A stretch of DNA of 35,620 nucleotides from Planctomycetales bacterium (GTDB lineage Bacteria; Planctomycetota; Planctomycetia; Isosphaerales; Isosphaeraceae): positions 1 to 35,620 of the forward strand of contig DAIDHE010000399.1 in assembly GCA_027459775.1 (NCBI GenBank). Reading direction: 5' to 3'. The position numbers were made by a program, and so were the translations under genes. This document shows, piece after piece, positions 1 to 8,561 of the stretch (position 1 is the first letter of the stretch; each line of letters starts with the position of its first letter). Under the pieces are notes generated by a model. That model was given only the letters and a program-made list of their open reading frames with translations, ran no database searches and was not told where the DNA came from.

Positions 1-365
1 GCGAGGACCGTCACAATTCGCCCACCGGGACGGTGTTGTTGAATGCGCTGGCTCGGATCGCGACCGCGACCTGGGTCGCACGCGAGGAAACGCTTGAGGC
101 GCTAGAACCCTATCATGTGCTCACGCTCGAGACGATGAAAAAACGCTTCCATTATCGTAGGCCCGGTTTGTGGATCCTGATGGCTCGAGTGTGGCGCGCC
201 GCCCCAGGGTTCACGATCCCGATTCGACCGCGAGACGCGGGCTGCAAGACCTGGATTACGCTGGACCAGCCGCTGCCGACCGCCGATCTCACGCCAGCTC
301 TCGACGATCCGGCCTGGTCGCGGACGACCCTCGATCTCGATCGCCTGCTTTCTGATAACGAATGA
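1..365 (+). CDS. DUF1802-like protein, C-terminal part (5' end outside window)
   Basis: The frame is open from the left edge of the window (first full codon at base 3) to a TGA at 363-365, so this is the last ~120 residues of a longer gene; the GTG at 33 is internal and not a credible start. Recognisable segments are REETLEALEPYHVLTLET, then RFHYRRPGLWILMARVWR, then GCKTWITLDQPL. From memory these match the end of DUF1802 proteins, which are small uncharacterised proteins of cyanobacteria and planctomycetes with a similar 'FHY...PG....ARV' and 'GC.SW..L' ending. No function is known. It reads in the same direction as the rhomboid gene 79 nt downstream, but the gap is AT-rich and may separate the two transcripts. 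Confidence 0.6.
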   Translation, partial: EDRHNSPTGTVLLNALARIATATWVAREETLEALEPYHVLTLETMKKRFHYRRPGLWILMARVWRAAPGFTIPIRPRDAGCKTWITLDQPLPTADLTPALDDPAWSRTTLDLDRLLSDNE

Positions 366-444
366 TAATATCTATGTTAATAGTACACAGTCGCGGACTT
401 CGCCTGCCTGGGCTTGTGTCATCCTCCGTTCGTCGAGGCGCCCC

Positions 445-1524
445 ATGACGCCGCGGGTGCTGATTCGCGAGGCCAGGGATTACCCCGCCACGTTCGTGCT
501 GTGCGCGGTCTGGTTGGTGGTATTCGCCGCGATGGTCGGCGCCGCGATCCAGGACGAGGGCCCGATCTCGTGGACTCGGCTCCTGGTCAGTGGGATCGGG
601 TCAGGCCGGCGATTCGGGGATCTTTCGCTGGTCGACGTCGGCCGCGGACAGGTCTGGCGGCTCGTCACATGTAACTTTGTGCATTTCAGCGTGCTTCATC
701 TCGGCCTGAATCTCATCGCGATGTATCAGCTCGGTACGCTGGTCGAGTCGTGGTACGGCAGCGCCCAATTGCTGGCGGGCTATCTGCTGACGGGCGGCCT
801 GGGGAATCTGATCGGGGTGGCGATCCGTTGGGGGCTCGCGCAGGACCCGCGGATTCATTCGGGAGGGGGCTCGGTGGTCCTGATGGCGCTGGTCGGTCTG
901 TGCGCGGTCGTGGGCTGGCGCGCGCGCAAGCGCATCGGCGCGGGCCTTTTTCGCCAGATGATGATCTTGCTCGGGCTGACGTTCCTGCTCGGCGTGGCCT
1001 TTTCGCATTCGATCGACAACTGGGGTCATCTGGGGGGTGCGATCGTGGGGGCCATGCTGGGGCGGATGCATTGGCTGTGGCTTGCGCGTTATGCTCGTCC
1101 CAGGGCCTGGGGCTCGGGGGTGCTCGCGACGATCGTGTTCGTGTCTTGCGGCGTGATTCAACTTGCCAGCGACATCCGCGAGCGCCCGCTCCGGGAACAG
1201 CAGCGGCTGGCGCGCAAGCTGATCGAGCACGAGCGGCTGGCGCGGTCGCTCGCGGTCGCCGGGGTGTTTCTCAAGCAAGGCTCGGACGCGAGCAGCCTGG
1301 CCGCCGTGCTCGACCGCCAGGAGGGGGCGCTGGGGCGCGAGTGGTCCCCTTCGCTCGATGTGCTGCGGGGCTTGCTCAATGCCTCGGCCAAGGGCAAGCT
1401 CACGAGCGCCGAGATCGATCAATTCGAGCAGCTCGCGACTCCTCTCATCAAACAATCCAAGCGCGAAGCCCTGCGCATCCGAGGGTCGCTCTATCAAATC
1501 GAGCGCTTGAACCCCCGGCGCTGA
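445..1524 (+). CDS. Rhomboid-family intramembrane serine protease
   Basis: A 359-residue polytopic membrane protein. After a first hydrophobic segment (about 16-36), WRLVTCNFVHFSVLHLGLN (71-89) carries the rhomboid TM2 pattern with H85 and N89. The probable nucleophile is S143 in GGGSVV and the probable general base is H195 in DNWGHLGGA, six TM segments being predictable before residue 235. The usual GxSG box is altered: the residue after the serine is V instead of G. The C-terminal third (about 245-359) is a charged, probably helical cytoplasmic tail. The ATG at 445 has a GAGGCG a few bases upstream. Rhomboids cleave membrane-anchored proteins within the bilayer; the substrate here is unknown. 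The gene is convergent with the SYLF gene. Activity is likely but the altered active-site box leaves room for an inactive pseudoprotease. Confidence 0.88.
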   Translation: MTPRVLIREARDYPATFVLCAVWLVVFAAMVGAAIQDEGPISWTRLLVSGIGSGRRFGDLSLVDVGRGQVWRLVTCNFVHFSVLHLGLNLIAMYQLGTLVESWYGSAQLLAGYLLTGGLGNLIGVAIRWGLAQDPRIHSGGGSVVLMALVGLCAVVGWRARKRIGAGLFRQMMILLGLTFLLGVAFSHSIDNWGHLGGAIVGAMLGRMHWLWLARYARPRAWGSGVLATIVFVSCGVIQLASDIRERPLREQQRLARKLIEHERLARSLAVAGVFLKQGSDASSLAAVLDRQEGALGREWSPSLDVLRGLLNASAKGKLTSAEIDQFEQLATPLIKQSKREALRIRGSLYQIERLNPRR

Positions 1525-1558
1525 GATCCTCTTAATCGCCAGGGGCTCTTCGGGAATG

Positions 1559-1626
1559 CACTCGCTTGCGCGTCCAGCTTGTCTGTGGTTGTCGCGGCCT
1601 TTACAAGACCGACGCGCAAGCGAGTG
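1559..1626. repeat. REP-like inverted repeat (16-bp perfect arms)
   Basis: The 16 bases at 1559-1574 (cactcgcttgcgcgtc) are the exact reverse complement of 1611-1626; with three mismatches the pairing extends to 24 bases (1559-1582 with 1603-1626), leaving a loop of about 20 nt. It lies between the converging rhomboid and SYLF genes, so it could fold as a bidirectional terminator or RNA hairpin. There is no T-tract, so a simple intrinsic terminator is not evident. A diverged copy of the arm occurs at 1710-1732, which argues for a repeat family. Confidence 0.7.
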
Positions 1627-1709
1627 AGTATCAGAAGCAGATGTGCTATCAGGAACGAACGCGCTGGCGCGTGGGGGATGTATTCTGACGACCGCGACGG
1701 CTCGAAATC

Positions 1710-1732
1710 CAAGCCCGAAGCGTAAGCAAGTG
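1710..1732 (-). repeat. Diverged third copy of the REP-like arm
   Basis: Read on the minus strand this is cacttgcttacgcttcgggc followed by ttg, which matches the arm at 1559 at most positions (cactcgcttgcgcgtccagc, then ttg). Together with the hairpin at 1559-1626 it suggests a small cluster of repetitive extragenic elements between the rhomboid and SYLF genes. The match was made by eye. Confidence 0.5.
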
Positions 1733-1770
1733 CATATCGGAAACCCACAACTCCGTCGCACCCCGGGGAA

Positions 1771-2628
1771 TCACGGATTCCTGACTGTCCCAGGATCGAT
1801 CGAGCCAGACGCGGACGCCGTGTCGGTTCGAGGCCTTGGCCCACTGGGAAGACGGACCTTGGGATCCTTCGTGGGGGTTTCCGCGACCTTGGCCGGCGAC
1901 GGCTTTGTCATGGCCGTCAGCGTGCTCTTGAGGCGAGCGACTTCAGGGGAGACCGAGACAGGTTTGGCCTTGGCCTGGGAGACCGCGGGGTCGAGCTTGG
2001 CGCCTTTCGCCGGCCCGTCGGAACCGGCCCGCGTTTTGTTGGCGTCAGAGATTAGTTGTATGCTCACAGGCGGTGTAGAAGTATCCGTCGTGATCTCGAC
2101 GCCCACGCGGGCGGCGAGAAGAACGCCCTGCTTTCGGGTGTAGACCAGAACGCTCTCGTGGTCGGAAGCGCTGACGTTCGGGCCCCGGAATCGATCGCGG
2201 TGTTTGATGATCGTCCACCGGACATCGGCGCCAATCAGGAACCGGCCATGTGCGTCGGCGGCTTCGAGAGTGCGGTAAATGACGATCGAGTCGGTGACCA
2301 AGAGCCCCGCTTGCAGACCTAGTCCGACCCCCCACGACCTGACCAGTTCGGGATCATCCCACCCCCCGTTTTCCCCTCGGCTCAGGAAGACTCCCCGGCC
2401 TTGCTTCCGGCCCAGGCCGGTCATGCTCTCGACCATGTGGGGCATGATCAGAACGCCCTTCGCCTCGCGCAGGAACCGCGCCGGAATGCCGGAATCGGGC
2501 TTGGAGGCGATTTCCTCGAGCAGTTTCGTCGCTTCGACCACGGCGGACGTCTCGTCGCCCGCGCGCGCCATCGAGGCGATCACAAGAACCAAGATCAGGA
2601 TCAAACTCGGGAGCGGCCTGGGGATCAT
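1771..2628 (-). CDS. Secreted SYLF/Ysc84-domain protein
   Basis: The start is taken as the ATG at 2628 because it gives a clean signal peptide (MIPRPLPSLILILVLVIAS, cleavage after ARA at about 23) and has GGGAG ten bases upstream; a 15-codon longer frame exists but lacks these features. The protein is 285 residues. Residues about 30-185 fit the SYLF (DUF500, Ysc84) domain: a short helix with KLLEEI, REAKGVLIMPHM, the GRKQGRGVFLSR strand, then SWGVGLGLQAGLLVTDSIVIY, GADVRWTI and a final YTRKQGVLLAARVGVEI. The family binds lipid, and in eukaryotes phosphoinositides; bacterial members are exported and uncharacterised. Residues about 200-285 are a Lys/Pro/Ala/Ser-rich, probably disordered tail. 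It is a single gene, divergent from the giant repeat protein gene. Confidence 0.88.
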   Translation of the reverse strand: MIPRPLPSLILILVLVIASMARAGDETSAVVEATKLLEEIASKPDSGIPARFLREAKGVLIMPHMVESMTGLGRKQGRGVFLSRGENGGWDDPELVRSWGVGLGLQAGLLVTDSIVIYRTLEAADAHGRFLIGADVRWTIIKHRDRFRGPNVSASDHESVLVYTRKQGVLLAARVGVEITTDTSTPPVSIQLISDANKTRAGSDGPAKGAKLDPAVSQAKAKPVSVSPEVARLKSTLTAMTKPSPAKVAETPTKDPKVRLPSGPRPRTDTASASGSIDPGTVRNP

Positions 2629-3014
2629 CGATCGACTCCCTTCAAGGAATCCGAGGAGGGGCGGCGCGCCCACGGGAAGGCATGTCCACGAAAACGAACC
2701 GAACGGAATCTATTCCTTCGCGGCAAAGTGGCAAAGGCCAGGTTTTGCGAATCGATGAGGGCGTGGCGGCCATTTCGCCTTGACGCATTTCGCCTCGTGG
2801 CGTAATTACAGCCCACTCGCTGGCGAGTCGCTCACTTGCGCACCCATCCGCGAGAACGCTGAACTCACACACAAGAGACGAATCGTCGCTGATTGAGCGG
2901 ACTTTTCCAGACCACGGCCGCGACCCCCGCGCCACGCCACGAAACCGCGCCTTTTGCGTTTGAGCCAGCCCGCGTTCGAGACCGCCAGGATCGGCATCCC
3001 ATGAGGTGGAACCC
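2629..3014. other. Divergent intergenic region (386 bp) between SYLF and LEPR-XLL genes
   Basis: This stretch must hold the promoters of two divergent genes. On the minus strand TTGCCA, 16 bp, TAGATT around 2707-2735 is a weak sigma-70-like pair that could serve the SYLF gene. The ten bases catttcgcct occur twice, at 2771-2780 and 2786-2795, and actcgctggcgagt at 2815-2828 is a short palindrome. No convincing promoter was found for the rightward gene, and no coding region or RNA gene was seen. Confidence 0.4.
3003..3009 (+). promoter_or_regulatory. Ribosome binding site that decides the start of the giant protein
   Basis: GAGGTGG ends 5 nt before the ATG at 3015. The longer frame could begin with the GTG at 3006, but that GTG lies inside this site, so the ATG is the more likely start. 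Confidence 0.6.
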
Positions 3015-6000
3015 ATGGTCAGGCACGGATACGCCGCATTGTTATTCCCGCGCGTCAAGCCCCCAATTCGGCTTCGCAGGCCGGCGCTTGAGATTCTCGA
3101 GTCGCGACGATTGCTCAGCGACGTGCGGTGGATCGCGCCGACCTCCGGCGACTGGAACACGCCCGCCGACTGGAGCACCGGCCAGACGCCGGGGCCGGGC
3201 GACAACGTGGCGATCGACGTCCCGGGCGTGACGGTGACCGTCTCGTCGGGGACGGAGACCGTCGGATCGATCACCAGCAGCGATCCCCTCGTGATCAGCG
3301 CGGGGTCGCTCACGGTGAGCTCGGGCGCATCGACGTTCACGGGCGGTCTGACGATGACGGGCGGTTCATTGACGGCCGATGGATCGGGGGTCTCGCTGAC
3401 CGTGAGCGGAACCACCAGCGTCACGTCGGCCAGTCTTTACGCCCAAGATGGCGCGACTCTCGGTTTGCCCGGCTTGAGTCGCTATTCGAATCCCGAGCCG
3501 GCTTACCCCGCGTATCCTGGTCCCACGACATTCATGGCTTCCGGCACGGGCTCGGTCCTCGCGCTTCCGGGTCTGACCGCGATGGGCGCGCTCAGCGCGA
3601 AGCTCTCGATTCAGGCTCAGCAAGGGGGCCAGGTTCTGGTTCCCGCCTTGAGCGCGATCATCAGCTCCTCGGCCGTCGCTCAGATCACGTCGAGCGGCGC
3701 GAACAGTGTGGTCGATGTTTCCGGACTGAAGACTCTTGACGACGGCCTGACCTCGCCGTCCGTCGACTCATGGTATTTTGACGACTCACTCTCGACCCTC
3801 GACTCTGGAACCATCCTGGACGGATCTCTTCAGACTCTGAACGGGGTCAATGTCACGGTCGACGGTGCGTCGACGCTTGCGGCGGGGCAGTGGACCTCGT
3901 TCACCAATGGCAGCATCACGTTGAACGGGGGCGCGTACAACCTCTCAGCGCTCGCGAACATCACGGGCTCGAGCGTCGTCGTGAGCGCGGGCAGCCTGAC
4001 GCTCCCGGCGGTGACGACCTACGCGGATGTCGGACTTCCCTACCCGGCCTACCTCGACGTCAACGTCGAGACGACTTTTCAGGCCAACGGCCCAGGCGCG
4101 GTCTTGAGCCTGCCGAATCTCGTATCCCTCGGCCAGATGTCGGGTACGCTCCAGATTCAGGCCGATCAGGGGGGGCGGACGCTGCTTCCCGCGTTGGAAT
4201 CGATCGACACGTACGCCGATATTATTGATACCGTTCAGATCACGGCGGATGGCGCGACCAGCGTGGTCGACCTCTCGGGGCTCAGGTATTTCGTCAATCC
4301 CTTTGGGAGCGGCTCGGACGAGATTTTTGCAACGAATTCCGGGACGATTCTGGATGGGTCGCTCCAGACCTTGAGTGGTGTCAACGTCACCCTTGACGGC
4401 GAACCGACCATGGCCGTCGCGCAGTGGACGTCGTTCACCAACGGCAGCATGACGGTGAACGCGGGCATCTATTCGCTTTCGGAGCTCGCGACGATCACGG
4501 GTTCGAGCTTCACCGTGGATGGCGGCGAGCTCGTGCTCTCCGCCGCGACGAGTTATTCCAACCCGGTGTATTTCCCCAGCACCACGTTTCAGGCGACCGG
4601 CTCGGGGTCGGTCTTGAGTTTTCCGAATCTGACTTCCCTGGGCTCGATCGGCGGCAAGCTGGTGATCGATGCCTCGCAAGGCGGGCGTACGCTGCTTCCC
4701 GACTTGACCGCGATCGACATCCCAGAGATTGTTCAGATCGCCGCCAGCGGCGTGGGGAGCGAGATCGATCTCTCGGCGCTCGAGACCTTCGACCTTACGG
4801 CGCAGCCCAATTCCTACAACGATCCGGCGAACACGGGCTTGCTCTCGGCCACGGAGTCAGGGGCGATCCTGGATGGTTCGCTCCAAACCCTGAACAATAT
4901 CGAAGTGACCTTGGACGGTAGCGGGGCCATGGCCGTGGCCCAGTGGACGTCGTTCACGAATGGCGACATGACGGTCTACGGGGGCGATGAGACGCTTACC
5001 AGTCTCGCCGCGATCGGGGGTTCGAGCTTTGACGTGTACGGTGGTGGGAATGGGAGTGCGAGCCTGATTCTGCCGGCGGTGACGACTTATTCCAATTCCT
5101 GGAACGTCAACGCGAGCTCCTTTCTGGCAAGCGGCTCGGGGTCGGTCCTGAGCCTGCCGGCCCTCACGTCCCTGGGTTCGATCGCCAACAGTCTGGTGAT
5201 CCAGGCCGAACGGGGAGGCCAGACGCTGCTTCCCGCATTGACGGCGATTGGCAGCGCGGTCAGCAGCCAGGATACGGTGCAAATCACCGCGAATGGCGTG
5301 AATAGCGTCGTCGACCTCTCGGCGCTCAAGGAATTCGTCAGCCCCTCCATGACGTTCAACCCCTACAACTCGGACGAACTTTCGGCGATCGGTTCAGGGA
5401 CCATCCTGGACGCCTCGCTTCAGGCTCTGAACGGCGTCAATGTCACCCTTGACGGCGCCCCGACCATGGCTGTCGCCCAGTGGACGTCGTTCACCAACGG
5501 CAGCATGACGGTGAACGCCGGGGTTTATTGGCTGTCGGAGCTCACGACGATCACGGGTTCGAGCTTTGATGTGAATCCGGCCGGCAGCCTGACGATCTGG
5601 GCGACGTCCTATTCCGATCCCACGGGCTCGGCCTCGACAGACTTTCAGACGATCGGCTCGGGCGCTGTCTTGAGTTTTCCGTTGCTGACGACCCTGGGAT
5701 CACTCAACAGCGCGTTCTCGATCCAGGCATTGCAGGGGGGCCAGACCCGGCTTCCCGCCTTGACCGCGATCAACACCACTCTCGGCGGCCAGGGGAGCGT
5801 TCAGGTCACGTCGGATGGCGCGAACAGCGAGGTCGACCTCTCGGGCCTGACGGTTTTCGTCGGCCCTTCCGCGGGCGCGGGATCCTCGAGCCTGGACGGG
5901 TTTTTCACGGGCAATTCAGGGGCGATCCTGGATGGATCACTCCAGACCTTGAACGGGGTCGACGTCACCCTTGACGGCGCCCCGACCATGGCCGTGGCCC

Positions 6001-8546
6001 AGTGGACGTCGTTCACAAACGGTACCCTCACGGTGGACGCGGGCGTTTATTGGCTCTCGGAACTGACGACGATCACGGGCTCGAGCTTTTTCGTGAACTC
6101 CGGCAGCCTGACGGTTTGGGCGACGAGCTATTCCCAGGATAACGGCCGTTCCCCGAACAACAATTCGATCCAGGGAATGTTTGAGGCAAACGGCCCGGGC
6201 GCGGTCTTGAGCATGCCATACCTGAGTTCCCTGGGCGCTGTCGCGTACGGCCTGGATATCTTCGCCAGCCTGGGGGGCCATACGCTGCTCCCCGCCTTGA
6301 CGGCGATCGACGGCACCGTGGTCAGCCCCGAGAATGTCCAGGTTCTGGCGGATGGCGCGAACAGCGTGGTTGACCTCTCCTCGCTGACGACTTTCGTCGA
6401 AACGCCGGAATCGCTTCCCGAAGGGTTTTCAATCCAGGGGGGCGAGATCTCGGTCCAGAGGGCAGGCACGATCCTGGACGCTTCGCTCCAGACGTTACGC
6501 TATGTCGATGTGACCCTGGACGGTACTGGGATCATGGCCGTCGCTCAGTGGACGTCGTTCACGCATGGCGGTTTTCTGGTGTCTGGCGGCGCGACCGTTC
6601 TCTCGGGGCTCACGACGATCACGGGATCGAGCTTTGAGGTGGACGGGTATGGGCGCCCGAACGCGAACGCGAGCCTTACGCTGCCGGCGGTGACGACGTT
6701 TACGAGCGCGGCGGGGACGGGTGAGTTCTCTTTTCAGGCGTATGGCGCGGGTGCGGTGCTGAGCCTGCCGAATCTGACGTCGCTGGGTTCGTTCACTGGC
6801 GATCTATCGATTCAGGCCGATAACGGCGGCCAAACTCTGTTTCCCGCCCTGGCGGCCATCGAGAGCACCCGGATCGCTCCGTGGACCGTTCAGATTTCCG
6901 CCAGCGGCGCGGGCAGCGTCGTCGACGTCTCGGCGCTGACGATCTTCAACGACGCCGGTCTTCCCAGCATTTCCGGGGCCGGAACCATTGTGGGCGCACT
7001 CTCGGCCACGAATTCCGGGACGATTCTGGATGGCGCTCTCCAAACGTTGAACAATGTCGATGTGACGCTGGACCAGACGGCGACCATGGCCATCGCCCCG
7101 TGGACGTCGTTCACGAACGGTGAATTTCAGGCGTACGGGGAAGTGTATTCGTTGTCCAGGCTCAAGACGTTCACGAGCTCGAGCTTCGTGGTCGATTCGT
7201 ACGGCGTCGCGCCGTCGCCGCCATCGAGCTCGATCAATCCCACGGGCTCGCAAGGTTCCACTTTTCAAGCGAATGGCTTCGGAGCGGTTCTGAGTTTTCC
7301 GAGCCTCACGTCCCTGGCCTCGCTCGAGGGCGATCTGGTGATCGAGGCCTTGAACGGCGGCCGAACGCTGCTTCCCGCCTTGACCGCCATCAACACCGCT
7401 CCCGATTCCGTTCAGATCACGGTCAACGACACGGGCAGCGAGGTCGACCTGTCGGCGCTCACGACTTTCATCGGCGGACCCGGATCGACGCTTTCGGTCA
7501 CGTCATCGGGTACGATCCTCGACCCGGCCTTGACCGAGCTGGCGGGCCTGAGCGTCACGATTGACAGCACGGCTGCCATCGACGCCAGTCTCTGGTCGTC
7601 GTTCACGAACGGGAGCCTGACGGTCACGGGCGGGTGGTTGGAACTCGCGGGGCTGACGAACGTGAACGGAACGAGCTTCGTCGTCAACGACGCCGTGCTC
7701 TCGATGCCAGGCGTCACCCGTTATTCCAGCGAGATCGGCCCGAGCAGTTTCACGGTCCAGGGCTTGGGCGGCACACTGAGCATGCCCTATCTGACGACCG
7801 TCGATCTCAGCCCCCAAGGCACACCGTGGGACGTGAACGCCATCTGGGGCGGGCAGATCCTTCTCCCGTCGCTCTCCAGCGTGACGACCACGGCCGAGAA
7901 CCAGTCGGGGGCCCATTTCAGCGCGGTCGCCGCGGGAAGCGAGATCAACCTCTCGAGCCTGACCACCCCTCCCGGAACTGTCGCGAGTTTCACCGCGACG
8001 TACGGCGGGACCATCCTCTTGCCCCCGCCGCCGCCGGTCGCTCTGGACTCGGTGCGGCTCATCGAGAACAAAGCCCAGAAAGTGACCGAGATCCTGCTTA
8101 CTTTCAGCGGCCCACTTGATCCTGCCACGGCCGACCAGGTCGCCTCCTATGCGCTCTCCACTCCCGGAAAGAATGGCGCATTCACGGCCAAGAGCGCGGG
8201 GGTCATCCGGCTGGGGAGCGCTCTTTACAACGGAGCAAACGTGGTGGCGCTTGATCCCAAGAATCCGTTCACGCTTGCCAAGCCGGTTCAGCTTCTCATT
8301 GCGGGCGCCTCGAAAGGGGCGACAGGCGGCTCGGTGGTCGAGGTTTTGACCAAGAACACGCCCCACGGAGTCGTGCGGCCGCCGAGGGTCGTCAAGCCGG
8401 CCAGGAACAAGATCCCATCCCCGCGCGAAGTCGCCCATGCGGCGCACGACGCCGCGATCACCGGGGGCGAGCGGGTCGCGCGCCGGCTGTCGCCGCGGAT
8501 CGACCTCGCGCTTGCCTCCGTGCATCACGATCATCGACGGGGTTGA
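3015..8546 (+). CDS. Giant LEPR-XLL-type secreted protein with eight tandem ~175-residue repeats
   Basis: An 1843-residue protein. Residues 25-35 read LEILESRRLLS, a variant of the LEPR-XLL motif that marks the N-terminus of many large planctomycete exported proteins (NCBI family name 'LEPR-XLL domain'). Next comes a region with WNTPADWSTGQTPGPGDNV (about 49-67), typical of autotransporter-like beta-strand proteins. From about residue 264 to 1663 there are eight repeats, each opening with SGTILDGSLQTLN and containing AQWTSFTNGS, TTITGSSF, GSGAVLSFPNLTSLGS, GGQTLLPALTAI and VDLSAL. Residues about 1676-1785 (LDSVRLIENK to LLIAG) resemble an Ig-like/Big domain. The C-terminus is basic and His-rich (ALASVHHDHRRG). 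Gly, Ser, Thr and Ala dominate and cysteine is almost absent, which suggests a long beta-helix at the cell surface. The function is unknown; adhesion or matrix formation is a guess. Confidence 0.85.
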   Translation: MVRHGYAALLFPRVKPPIRLRRPALEILESRRLLSDVRWIAPTSGDWNTPADWSTGQTPGPGDNVAIDVPGVTVTVSSGTETVGSITSSDPLVISAGSLTVSSGASTFTGGLTMTGGSLTADGSGVSLTVSGTTSVTSASLYAQDGATLGLPGLSRYSNPEPAYPAYPGPTTFMASGTGSVLALPGLTAMGALSAKLSIQAQQGGQVLVPALSAIISSSAVAQITSSGANSVVDVSGLKTLDDGLTSPSVDSWYFDDSLSTLDSGTILDGSLQTLNGVNVTVDGASTLAAGQWTSFTNGSITLNGGAYNLSALANITGSSVVVSAGSLTLPAVTTYADVGLPYPAYLDVNVETTFQANGPGAVLSLPNLVSLGQMSGTLQIQADQGGRTLLPALESIDTYADIIDTVQITADGATSVVDLSGLRYFVNPFGSGSDEIFATNSGTILDGSLQTLSGVNVTLDGEPTMAVAQWTSFTNGSMTVNAGIYSLSELATITGSSFTVDGGELVLSAATSYSNPVYFPSTTFQATGSGSVLSFPNLTSLGSIGGKLVIDASQGGRTLLPDLTAIDIPEIVQIAASGVGSEIDLSALETFDLTAQPNSYNDPANTGLLSATESGAILDGSLQTLNNIEVTLDGSGAMAVAQWTSFTNGDMTVYGGDETLTSLAAIGGSSFDVYGGGNGSASLILPAVTTYSNSWNVNASSFLASGSGSVLSLPALTSLGSIANSLVIQAERGGQTLLPALTAIGSAVSSQDTVQITANGVNSVVDLSALKEFVSPSMTFNPYNSDELSAIGSGTILDASLQALNGVNVTLDGAPTMAVAQWTSFTNGSMTVNAGVYWLSELTTITGSSFDVNPAGSLTIWATSYSDPTGSASTDFQTIGSGAVLSFPLLTTLGSLNSAFSIQALQGGQTRLPALTAINTTLGGQGSVQVTSDGANSEVDLSGLTVFVGPSAGAGSSSLDGFFTGNSGAILDGSLQTLNGVDVTLDGAPTMAVAQWTSFTNGTLTVDAGVYWLSELTTITGSSFFVNSGSLTVWATSYSQDNGRSPNNNSIQGMFEANGPGAVLSMPYLSSLGAVAYGLDIFASLGGHTLLPALTAIDGTVVSPENVQVLADGANSVVDLSSLTTFVETPESLPEGFSIQGGEISVQRAGTILDASLQTLRYVDVTLDGTGIMAVAQWTSFTHGGFLVSGGATVLSGLTTITGSSFEVDGYGRPNANASLTLPAVTTFTSAAGTGEFSFQAYGAGAVLSLPNLTSLGSFTGDLSIQADNGGQTLFPALAAIESTRIAPWTVQISASGAGSVVDVSALTIFNDAGLPSISGAGTIVGALSATNSGTILDGALQTLNNVDVTLDQTATMAIAPWTSFTNGEFQAYGEVYSLSRLKTFTSSSFVVDSYGVAPSPPSSSINPTGSQGSTFQANGFGAVLSFPSLTSLASLEGDLVIEALNGGRTLLPALTAINTAPDSVQITVNDTGSEVDLSALTTFIGGPGSTLSVTSSGTILDPALTELAGLSVTIDSTAAIDASLWSSFTNGSLTVTGGWLELAGLTNVNGTSFVVNDAVLSMPGVTRYSSEIGPSSFTVQGLGGTLSMPYLTTVDLSPQGTPWDVNAIWGGQILLPSLSSVTTTAENQSGAHFSAVAAGSEINLSSLTTPPGTVASFTATYGGTILLPPPPPVALDSVRLIENKAQKVTEILLTFSGPLDPATADQVASYALSTPGKNGAFTAKSAGVIRLGSALYNGANVVALDPKNPFTLAKPVQLLIAGASKGATGGSVVEVLTKNTPHGVVRPPRVVKPARNKIPSPREVAHAAHDAAITGGERVARRLSPRIDLALASVHHDHRRG
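3804..8003 (+). repeat. Eight in-frame tandem coding repeats of 492-552 bp
   Basis: Repeat units begin at 3804, 4338, 4857, 5394, 5916, 6462, 7014 and 7506, each at the codons for S/A-G-T/A-I-L-D; a remnant of a ninth (GGTILLP) starts near 8004, and a 5'-truncated copy precedes 3804. Unit lengths are 534, 519, 537, 522, 546, 552, 492 and about 498 bp. Units 4 and 5 are the most alike (both with DGAPTMAVAQWTSFTNG and VYWLSELTTITGSSF), pointing to recent duplication, while the first and last are most diverged. Length differences fall in the loops before SGTILD and after the ITGSSF strand. Confidence 0.9.
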
Positions 8547-8561
8547 GACGTTCGCATGTGA

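Noticed and set aside
1643-2143. 166-codon plus-strand open frame over the end of the SYLF gene
   Set aside because: It is antisense to the SYLF C-terminus and runs through the REP-like repeats; no recognisable protein.
3804-8003. CRISPR-like or satellite DNA array
   Set aside because: The repeats are long, in-frame coding units with protein-level conservation, without short identical repeats and unique spacers.
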